Assembly: GCA_905397405.1 (NCBI GenBank)
Contig: CAJPVJ010000200.1
Location: 1 to 32,564 of the forward strand
Direction: 5' to 3'
Length of the DNA stretch: 32,564 nucleotides
Source of the DNA: Oppiella nova
Lineage: Eukaryota; Arthropoda; Arachnida; Sarcoptiformes; Oppiidae
Under the pieces are notes generated by a model. The model had not been told where the DNA came from. It did no database searches and saw only the letters and a list, made by a program, of their open reading frames with translations. This document shows, in pieces, positions 1-8,195 of this stretch (the first letter of the stretch is position 1; each line of letters starts with the position of its first letter). A program made the translations under genes and the position numbers.

Positions 1-127
1 ATTGGATGAGACATACGATGACAACAACCGTCACAACAATAGCTGAGTGTCTCATGCAATGTATGCATCGGTTATGCAATACTTGTGTACACTTTGTTGG
101 GTATCACGTGATCACTGTATCCCACAA
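1..127. repeat. Inverted repeat, left arm (partner 2601..2727)
   Basis: Bases 1-127 are the exact reverse complement of 2601-2727; I compared them block by block and found no mismatch. Identity stops after the CCCACAA at 121-127. On the other side the arm reaches the window edge, so it may be longer. One strand reads as a short cysteine-rich frame (AECLMQCMHRLCNTC), but I cannot assign it to a family. The two arms enclose the channel fragment, the mariner remnant and part of the HAX1-derived duplications. This could be a real inverted duplication or an assembly error. Confidence 0.95.
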
Positions 128-150
128 TTTCTGTACTCAATTGGTGTTGA

Positions 151-190
151 ATACCATGATACCATGATACTATGATACCATGATACTATG
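151..190. repeat. Minisatellite, 8-bp unit, five copies
   Basis: Five tandem copies of an 8-bp unit, either ATACCATG or ATACTATG, run without interruption. The units differ only at the fifth base. No coding frame crosses it. Confidence 0.95.
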
Positions 191-1059
191 TATACAACTA
201 AATCTATCTATCATTATATGAATGAGTCGATTATTATTTTGATAATTAGTACTTATGGTTACAAACTAATCGTAATATGCAAAGTAAGCACACATTTGTG
301 ATGATCACAGTACATATTCCTTGAGAATTCAAAGTTTAGACAATGAAAACAGAATATTCTTGTTAATGTTGTATATTATAGGATACTTTATAAATTAAAT
401 ATTACGGTAATATAGTTATTTTAATAATCTATTCATATAAAATATTCGTATTTTATTTCAAATGTCATGAATTGATTAAAAAAATTACAATTTTTATAAC
501 TTACTAAACTTATTTAACTAACTAGTACAGTATAAGTTATAAGTCTGATACTAAATTATTTGAAATCATTTTGGTTAAAGTATATTTCTAAAATTATAAA
601 TGTACATCTAAATTTAATATTCGTAAATCATTAAGCAATATTGAAAAGAATGTACATTTTGGAAACGACAAATATAAAATTGCATAAAACTAACCAAGGT
701 AATATTATATTACTAATATATATTGAATTACTTACGCTAAACTTGAACCCTAACCCCCATTCCTGTTGTGAGAATAGGTGAACAGCACCGGTAACTTATC
801 CCAATAGAGTAGTCCTCTCACTAAATGCAACGAATATATTTGTATCCAATTTGTATATCTTGTGACAAATGAATACAAAATTGCACATAATTATGTAATA
901 TTGTATATTACTATTAATTGCATTCATTTAAATAGCAAAATACTATTTTACGCTAAATGACAAAGTATGTACGCATGAGGGGAGGGGTCGTGTTTTGCAT
1001 ACGATGTGCAACTAGAGGGGAGGGGGGGTCAATTTTTGACCAAATTTTTGCGTACGTAC
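191..1059. other. AT-rich non-coding stretch
   Basis: No protein-like frame, tRNA or other recognisable element is visible. The sequence is dominated by A/T runs and short motifs such as TACAGTA. Bases 975-1030 hold a purine-rich patch (GAGGGGAGGGG types). If the channel gene at 1060-1875 has further 3' exons, including a second membrane segment, they are not recognisable here and would have to lie left of the window. Confidence 0.6.
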
Positions 1060-1875
1060 TTTGTGGATGACGCCTTATCACATTTTTGCATAATTTCACC
1101 ATGAACAGTATTACCGAAATAATTCTCGCATAGTTTATCACTAGTTAGTATGTATGGAATTGGGTATGATACATTTTTACGTATATATTCATCCATACAC
1201 TTAAAGTAACACTCCTTGCTAGTAAATTGGTGGTAGCAGTTATCAAGGTGTTTATAATGAACAATCGCTTGCTTATATCTGAGTCGAGTTTCCATTGTAT
1301 CTAGCATATCTATATTTACTCGACCTCCCCATTCCAATACGCTATATAGACGTTCAGTACGTGGGTGCAATATAATTAGCATTTCAGCATCAAATATATA
1401 CGTGGTATTCACATGAATCTCGATCAATTCAACTGGCATAGAATCGCGAAAATCCAAATTAATAATCTTGGTATTATTTTTCGACTACATATAATGTGAA
1501 GCAATAATAGTATACATTGATTGTTGTGATAATGTTATCATTATTATAGTCATCGACGCCAATATTGAAAACAGTTTTCAAGCTAACAAAGGATTCAAAT
1601 TGTTGTTTAACGTTCAGATGACCCAGGTAGTCATTAATTTGGTGTTCAGGCATATTTCCTATCAAGGTCCTATTTATTAAGTTTCTTTTTCGCACGCATA
1701 TAGTGAACGCTGGGTATGAAATAGGCCCGAGGGTTGACTCGTCGTACCGGACATTAGTAGTGGTTTGGTATCCGAAGTATAGTTCACTTATTTTATACGT
1801 TTCATACATACATCCCACCAAACATATGGCAATAAATAATACATTCATACAATTATCTCTTAATAATTTTAACAT
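1060..1875 (-). CDS. DEG/ENaC (amiloride-sensitive sodium channel) family protein, partial
   Basis: Degenerin/epithelial Na+ channel family members are trimeric plasma-membrane cation channels with two membrane segments and a cysteine-rich ectodomain. Two exons are visible. Exon 1 (1875..1516, 120 codons from ATG) has a hydrophobic segment at about residues 10-28 followed by YPAFTICVRKR, which resembles the post-TM1 FPAVTxC motif of the family. A 49-bp GT-AG phase-0 intron (1515..1467) leads in frame to exon 2 (1466..1060). That exon has the cysteine pattern NCYHQF, KECYFKC and LCENYF expected of the ectodomain, and ends at a strong donor (GTACGT). TM2, the pore and the C-terminus are not found, and the N-terminus is very short. 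It may be a truncated gene, or its last exons may lie outside the window. The intron restoring the frame argues against random sequence. Confidence 0.7.
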
Positions 1876-1980
1876 TTTAAAAAATTATTTTTATTATTAT
1901 TTATTACACTGAACGGAGTCTTTACAAATTTTATTTTTCAAATATTTTGCAAGTGTTACAAGATAATAAATTTTTTATTT

Positions 1981-2229
1981 CATCATCAGTCAATGTAATT
2001 ACCGCGAGTCAGTGCTATGGCACGCCAGCGGTCAGGCAGCATACTAATACCATGTGATGCATGCTTTTGATTAATTGTTGTCCGGAATTGTTGCTTCATA
2101 ATCGCGAATTAGCTCATCTTGACTCTGGAACTGCTTCCCCTTATTAGGAGCTTTTATACCATATATCCCATCCATATCCGGCGGTGACATATCAGGACTA
2201 TATGGCGGGTGTTCTAATTCCTCCCAACG
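1981..2229 (-). mobile_element. mariner-type transposase remnant (C-terminal part)
   Basis: On the minus strand, WEELEHPPYSPDMSPPD (from about 2227) matches the region around the third catalytic Asp of mariner DDE transposases (HPPYSPDxSPxD). A homologous segment follows to QDELIRDYEATIPDNN and then a stop. After a frame change the classical mariner C-terminus is still visible (LPDRWRAIALTRGNYID, 2053 down to about 2003). The N-terminal two thirds, the first two catalytic Asp residues and terminal inverted repeats are absent. It is therefore a dead, 5'-truncated copy with at least one frameshift or stop, lying just upstream of the channel fragment on the same strand. Confidence 0.82.
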
Positions 2230-2304
2230 TCAATCAAATTACATTTAATTAAAAACAAAAATTAATATCATCGTATTCTACGTAAAATTCTCTATAAAAT
2301 TGAT

Positions 2305-2498
2305 ATATCACATGTTGACATTTTATATAAAATATTTGCCGATAAATGTGGTGACTGCGGCCGAACCAGAGGTCACAGGACAATCTCTTTGAGTTTCCCT
2401 TCAGATTGTATTGAATTTATATCACATGTTGACATTTTATATAAAATATTTGCCGATAAATGTGGTGACTGCGGCCGAACCAGAGGTCACAGGACAAT
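2305..2498. repeat. 80-bp direct repeat flanking a copied HAX1 3' end
   Basis: Bases 2305-2384 and 2419-2498 are identical 80-bp direct repeats, offset by 114 bp. The 34 bp between them, plus shared edges (2384-2430), are identical to 3726-3772. That is the last codons (FEFPFRLY), the stop and the start of the 3' UTR of the HAX1-like gene. The rest of the repeat unit (GC-rich core around 2349-2380) has no recognised identity. The pattern looks like remnants of a duplicated and mostly deleted HAX1-like copy. Confidence 0.9.
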
Positions 2499-2600
2499 AT
2501 AAATGACATATTCTGACTCAACATTGAATGGACGTTCACATACAATCAAAAAATCCCGATTGCTAGTTAGCCAATTCTGTATTGTATTATGACAGTGTTC

Positions 2601-2727
2601 TTGTGGGATACAGTGATCACGTGATACCCAACAAAGTGTACACAAGTATTGCATAACCGATGCATACATTGCATGAGACACTCAGCTATTGTTGTGACGG
2701 TTGTTGTCATCGTATGTCTCATCCAAT
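2601..2727. repeat. Inverted repeat, right arm (partner 1..127)
   Basis: Exact reverse complement of bases 1-127. Its right end abuts the tandem duplication that carries the HAX1-like start codon (overlapping it by 11 bp at 2717-2727). Confidence 0.95.
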
Positions 2728-2974
2728 CGCCAACTAATCTATCACTCAATCACTCAATCACTTGACAAATACCACCAAAATGTCACTCAAAGATATATTG
2801 GACGCACTGTTCGGTGATCACCAAAACAAACATCCATTCAATGATCTCATCCAATCGCCAACTAATCTATCACTCAATCACTCAATCACTTGACAAATAC
2901 CACCAAAATGTCACTCAAAGATATATTGGACGCACTGTTCGGTGATCACCAAAACAAACATCCATTCAATGATC
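2717..2974. repeat. 128-bp tandem duplication over the HAX1-like 5' end
   Basis: Copy 1 (2717-2846) and copy 2 (2845-2974) are identical with a period of 128 bp. Each contains the leader and the first codons of the HAX1-like gene. In copy 1 the ATG at 2780 opens the same first residues (MSLKDILDALFGDHQNK) and then runs into the second leader and stops (TGA at 2891). The shift of 128 is not a multiple of three, so copy 1 is an out-of-frame upstream reading frame that overlaps the leader of the real start at 2908. Confidence 0.95.
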
Positions 2975-3756
2975 ACTTGAGTCCCCCTTTCAATGATGAG
3001 CCCAAAGACAATCCATTCAATGATATTGACTCTCAAATGAACCGTCAATTTGTCGAAATGTCTTCATTTATGACACAAATGTTGAACCGATTTTCAGTTA
3101 TCAATGGACCCAATGAGTGGCCATCCATTGAAAGCCAAGAGTCGAAGAATGCCAGGGATTTGATGATGAAGTCCAGTGAAGACAAGCCGGCACTGGACAC
3201 AGACTTGGATCAGAGTGTGGGTCGCAATGGTCTGGATGTGATACTAAACTCGTCCACTCGTGAGCGCCGCAGTCCTCCGCAGACCAACTCTTTCACCAGA
3301 CTTTATGTCTACAGTTCTGTCAATAATAACGGAGTATTTGCTTATTATTAGTGTTTTATTCATTTATTTCATTAATTAATGCTTTCATTGATTAGAGAAT
3401 CGAAGAGCAGAAGAGATGTGAAGACGGCTTCGGAAACAGCGAGACGTCAATCACGAGAAGAATTGGCGATAAGTTTGTCACTGAAGTCATCAAAAGGGAT
3501 AAAAACAATGAAATCATCGAAACCAATGAAGTGATCAATAATTTGGATCAGGGTATCAATTATAATCATTTCAAATGTGATGACATTTTGATAATTGAAT
3601 GCATTTCCAGAGGATTTAAATCAATTCAAAGCTGAGTTCAAACGGATGGAGAGTATTGATGGCAATGAAGTGGAGGGTCAGCACCGGCGAGACAACTATT
3701 CGCCGCCGAATTCATTCCTCAGACGTCTCTTTGAGTTTCCCTTCAGATTGTATTGA
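2908..3756 (+). CDS. HAX1: HAX1-like protein (HCLS1-associated protein X-1 family)
   Basis: HAX-1 is an anti-apoptotic, largely disordered protein associated with mitochondria. Three exons: 2908..3333, 3396..3552 and 3611..3756, with GT-AG introns of 62 bp (phase 0) and 58 bp (phase 1). The product is 242 residues, near the roughly 280 of vertebrate HAX1. The start MSLKDILDALFG resembles the HAX1 N-terminus (MSLFDLFRGFFG). It is followed by a repetitive region with three (H/P/N)PFND motifs and an acidic stretch. The most diagnostic part is exon 2, where EEQKRCEDGFGNSETSITRR and the following VTEVIKR line up with the HAX1 'EERRTVxDSxGxxETTVTR' block. The start is taken at 2908 because the upstream ATG (2780) is out of frame. 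Recognition rests on motif memory for a fast-evolving family, so the assignment is good but not certain. Confidence 0.75.
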
Positions 3757-3878
3757 ATTTATATCACATGTTATCCTTTATTTAACACTCATTTCATGAT
3801 TTGTTTTGTTTGCAAATATATTCTTAAATATATACTGTATTAATACTGTAGTCAATTCTGTACACTATTTTAGATTTC

Positions 3879-3884
3879 AATAAA
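3879..3884 (+). terminator. Candidate poly(A) signal of HAX1-like gene
   Basis: AATAAA lies 123 bp past the HAX1-like stop codon, in AT-rich DNA with no other plus-strand gene nearby. Confidence 0.5.
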
Positions 3885-4444
3885 ATTATAATTACATAAT
3901 AATAAAATATTTTGAATTTTATGGCAAAACAAATTGAATGACTATTAAATTGTGTTATAATTAATCACGTTATGTTAGTCTAGTTATAGTAAATAATTTG
4001 TGTGCTAATTATAAATGATACTTAAGTATTGCAATTTGCAATATACATTGGTTAAAAGTTTTACTGTTAACTTAAAACATACACTACTTTCTAAAAAATC
4101 GATATAAATTGATATAGAGTATAAGCCCACACCCCCTAACCCCCAATTAGACCACTAGTATTATTAATAGATTGAGTGGATGTGTGTGTGATTTGCCTAT
4201 AAATCATATTTAGTTGTTTGAAAGCAATCCAAAGTTATGAATATTTGGGAAACGATTGAATCATTGATTGCCTGAGTGTTGGAGTAGTGATGACTACACC
4301 ATCAGCTGTTGTGAGAGTGAGTGAGTGTGCCATCAATGCCACGCTGGAGGGCATCACTACATCACTGCATCAATACATCCAGTCCTCCAACACAACACCA
4401 ATCCATTGCCAGTCAATACATTTGCTGATCAATTGGTGGCAAAC
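3885..4444. other. Intergenic region upstream of SEC31
   Basis: AT-rich DNA with no protein-like frame. The open frame running into SEC31 from 4325 has no family resemblance before the ATG at 4445, so I treat it as 5' leader. Runs such as CCCCCTAACCCCC (about 4131-4143) are too short to be telomeric. Confidence 0.6.
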
Positions 4445-7400
4445 ATGAAATTCAAGGAAATCAAGAGGAATGGTGTGTTCTGCTGGTGTCCAACACGACA
4501 ACAGAGGAGTGTTGCCATCGGAACCACTTCCCAACAGTTTGACACAAACTTCAGGTATGACTCATCCATTGCTTTCACTTTCATTGTCTTCATGCGGTGA
4601 CAGACAGTGATTATTGTTGTGGCAATTAATCTCTTTTATAAATTCTATGAAATGATGCAAAATATGACAATTCATTGTTGGGTTCATTGCCAGCAATGAC
4701 AGCAAACTTGAAATCTTTGATCTGAATGCCGAAGAATGCAGTGAAGAGCCGCGATTGAAGTCATCCAAAGTGGTGACCAATACATTCAATTGCCTTCAAT
4801 GGCATCCATACGCCCTCATCGGTGGCACTCAACTCAAGACTTTACAGGTTTGTCATCAGATTTAGACTTATTGCCAATCATTCACTTACTGTTAAACATT
4901 GATTTCATTGACAAAGTTCTTTGACGTGACCGCCGATGAGACTGAACTGAAATACGAAACGGAAGCGCAGACATCGAGTGTGACGTGTATTGCATTGAAT
5001 CCCAAAGAATCACATTCAGTGGCGACGGGATGTGATGACGGGTCGGTCGGTGTCTGGGATATCGACAGCGGCGGGAAGGCCCTCTCTTCAGACTTGGATT
5101 CACACTCGCCTTGGTTACTGAGCCACTTACACCAAGTTACCTTGGCATGCCACCCGAGTTAGCACCGGTGCCGGAGGTTGTGGTTACACGTGCAGACCCT
5201 GTGAGCGTAACCCATTAACAGCGGACCCATTATGCGGATCCACGACACCAACGCCGCCTCTCTCTGGGGAAGCGGTCAGCAGTCGCTTATGATCTCAAGA
5301 TCTCTGGTGTGGTCGGAGGCGAACGCAACGACACTGATTGTGGCCAACAGTAACGATGCCAACCCTATCCTCCAGTTATGGGACCTGAGATACGCCACGT
5401 GTCCTCTCAACTACTTTAAAGGTATGCTTTGTTTCATATGTCGTTCATTTGACCACTGAGTCAACTAATGACCGCCATTTGGATCAGGAGGTCATACCAG
5501 AGGAATACAAAGTATTTCGTGGAATCAATACGACGAACAGTTGTTACTGTCGGCCGGAAAAGACAATGCGGTCTGTCTTTGGAACCCTTCGACCGGACAC
5601 TTGCTCCTCAGTGAGGTCCGACAGTAGGGAATGTAGTGGTTAGTTACCTAGTTACTTTAGTTTACCACACTAACCCTTGGCAGAGACAAACGGCAGTTGA
5701 GAAAACTACCGTTGTGTTGTATCTATAATATCACGCAAACAAATTCACTCAATCAGACCAACACTAAGGTCTGGAATACTATTTAGAGTCGTCTGACAAA
5801 TATTAATTGATATTCATTTGATGCAGATTTTAGAGTCATTTGATTTAAGTCTGCAAAATATAAGGCCTCAACAAATGCAGGCATCAGTTCAACGACAACC
5901 CATTCTCACGAGAGCTCCCAAATGGCTTCGTATCCCATGCCGGCCTTCATTTGGAGTCAGTTATCACTTGTCACTCATCTATTGAATTGTTTGAAATAAT
6001 ATCACTTTTTTCTATATCTGATTCAAACCGCCTTTTAATTAGTGAATATTGTGACAATATTGAGTATCAGTTTCGGTTGGAGGGCAAGTCATGCATGTCG
6101 TGCACGACAGGTAGGTAGTCCACTACTGACTGTCGCTTGACTAGTCAGCCGCCGACAAACTGGAGAACGCCTTAATTAATGGAAACTTCTTGGATTACTG
6201 TCACTACAAAATGTCTGAACAATCTGACGATGAGATTATATCGAAGGCATGGAAATTAGTTGCTCTGCATCTGGAAAATGATTTGCAGAAACAAAAGGAC
6301 ACTCTTTTGGAAGTGATTGGCTTTGACAGCAATAAACCAAACGATGTTATGTCCGGTTTATGTGATTTAACTAATAGTCAGTTTTCTATAAATAATTCAC
6401 AAAATAGCTCCCAAACCACTCAATCCTATGGAACAGAGTTTTCTACTAACGATAAGATGAGCAATAATTTAGTGGAAAATGGTTCACAAAAACTGCCCAA
6501 TAATGTGAAGATTGAGACGTTTGGCTCTGGTTTGGGAAATCAGATAAATAGAGGCATTTTGACCGGAAATCTCGAACCAGTTATCAAGGATTGCATTCAA
6601 AACAACAATTGGACGGAAGCTATACTCTTGTGTTGTTTTGTATCCCCAGACCACACGGCGTCAACACTTCGCCAATACTTTGAATACTGTCTCGCATCCA
6701 ACACCGACTCGTGGTCTCCACTGCTTTGGTCTATAATAACGGCTCAAACGACAGCCGACGAGGAAGCGGTTCATGTGTTTGAAGAGCTAATTGCAAAGTT
6801 TGAACTGAAATACTGGCCCCAAGTGTTGGCTTTTATTGTTAAGGAATCTGAGAATTGGGAAGACGTGAACACAAAATCTTTTTTGATGGACAATTTGGCC
6901 AAACGTTTGGTCGATAGTTATGGGGATTCGGGTTCTAAGCATTGGCTGAACGCCGGGATGTATTGCTATATAATAAATGGCGATTATATGAATGTCTCGA
7001 AATTCGTTCCGTTTGGCAATCATTTGGATCGAATAGAATTGTCTCTAATTCTTCAGAAGTCAACAAACTCTCAGTTCGTGACCAACCAATTGACAGCCCA
7101 TTACGCGAAACTATTGGCCATCGAAGGCAAGTTAGAACTGGCCCTCAAATACATCGACGACAATGAGACCGAACTCAAGGATCGCATTATCAATAATATC
7201 AGACCCAATGCCACAAGACTTTCCACCCAAACAATTCCCTCTCGAGCTAACACTAATCCAATGCAACCCTTCAACAGATCCTATCAGAACAATGCCACCG
7301 CTTATCAGAACAATACCAACGCTTATCCAACAGCGCCCACACCTATCCCGGCACCCGTCCAATACACGACACCTTATGGAATGGCATCCAATTCTATGCC

Positions 7401-8127
7401 GTATTCTAACCCATCAGTACCTCCGAGTCCTCTACAACGAGCACCGCCTGTGGCTCCACAACCAATGGCACCGAATATGCAATCGGTTCCACACATGTAT
7501 TCTCAACCAAATATGACTCCTTCAGCAGCCGATCCCTATAGGACTCATAATTATAACGAACAGCAGTTTATTCCACAGGACGTGACTCCCGGTTGGAATG
7601 ACCCGCCGGTGCCCACAAAATCCAGACACAACTCGTTTAGTGCGACATTACATGAAACACATCCACAGGTTCTGAACCCAATGCCGACCAATACTATATC
7701 AACGCCTTTGCCTATAATGGAGTCGCAAAGAGTTGCGCAAAATATGTCGCAAATGAATCAACAAATGGCAGCGCCTTCACAGCCACTGTCGCCACAGAAC
7801 CAGCAAATTGTGGACTCATTTGATAGACTGATCTCTCAGTTGCAACTCAGCCCTCATTCACAGGCTTTGAATATTCGCCGAAAAATAGAGGATTCGAGAC
7901 TCAAATTGGAAGCATTGAAGTCAAAGTTGGGTCCAAGCGGTCAACTCTCACAGAACACGGTGTTAGGGCTGAGCCAAATCGCCGGTGCCATCGATCGCAA
8001 TGACTTTCACACAGCTCTGGAATGTCACACACATCTGGTGGCGTCGACCACTTTCGGAGAAACGGCTGCTTTTCTACCGGCGATTAAAGTGATCCTACAT
8101 TTGGCTCAACAGAAAATCCACACCTGA
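4445..8127 (+). CDS. SEC31A: SEC31, COPII outer-coat subunit
   Basis: Sec31 pairs with Sec13 to form the outer cage of COPII vesicles at ER exit sites. The start MKFKEIKRNG matches the Sec31 N-terminus (MKLKEIDRTA). Exons: 4445..4554, 4694..4847, 4917..5113, 5222..5421, 5488..5615, 5827..5955, one ending at 6110, and 6149..8127. WD40 elements are recognisable (ILQLWDLRYA, then SAGKDNAVCLWNPSTGHLL). Next come the APKWLRIP linker typical of Sec31, ADKLENALINGNFLDYC, and the ACE1 alpha-solenoid (GILTGNLEPVIKDC onward, about 6550-7170). A Pro/Gln/Asn-rich region with GWNDPPVP (the Sec23-contacting type) and a conserved C-terminal helical domain follow. Oddities: residues expected for blade segments are missing at the 5113/5222 and 5615/5827 junctions, and the acceptor after 5955 is unclear because the protein-like frame NRLLISEYCDN (from about 6029) lacks a canonical AG. 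The long intact last exon argues that the gene is functional. Confidence 0.93.
5114..5221 (+). other. GC-rich putative intron in SEC31
   Basis: A GT-AG interval whose removal joins two SEC31 exons in frame (phase 2). Unlike neighbouring introns it is GC-rich and open for about 30 codons in one frame (PPELAPVPEVVVTRADPV). It sits where about 30 residues of a WD40 blade are expected, but the encoded residues do not resemble one. It may be an inserted or replaced sequence now spliced out. Confidence 0.45.
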
Positions 8128-8195
8128 ATGGCATTCATATAGGAGTTTATTACTTAAAAAGGGTTCTTATATATAAAACAAACAAATATTGGATT

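Noticed and set aside
953-1141. Minus-strand frame of about 62 codons overlapping the channel exon
   Set aside because: It overlaps the end of a better-supported DEG/ENaC exon in another frame and resembles no membrane or other family.
2487-2749. Two minus-strand cysteine-rich frames (PAN/Apple-like AECLMQCMHRL)
   Set aside because: Only a loose cysteine resemblance, no full domain, and the frames are largely made of the inverted-repeat arm and the 80-bp repeat.
4131-4143. CCCCCTAACCCCC telomere-like run
   Set aside because: A single short run, not a tandem array of a telomeric unit.
4325-4444. Upstream in-frame extension of SEC31
   Set aside because: The added residues (low-complexity His/Thr) match no Sec31, whereas the ATG at 4445 gives the conserved MKFKEI start.
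7132-7516. Overlapping frames within the SEC31 Pro/Gln-rich region on both strands
   Set aside because: Shadows of a compositionally biased real coding region.
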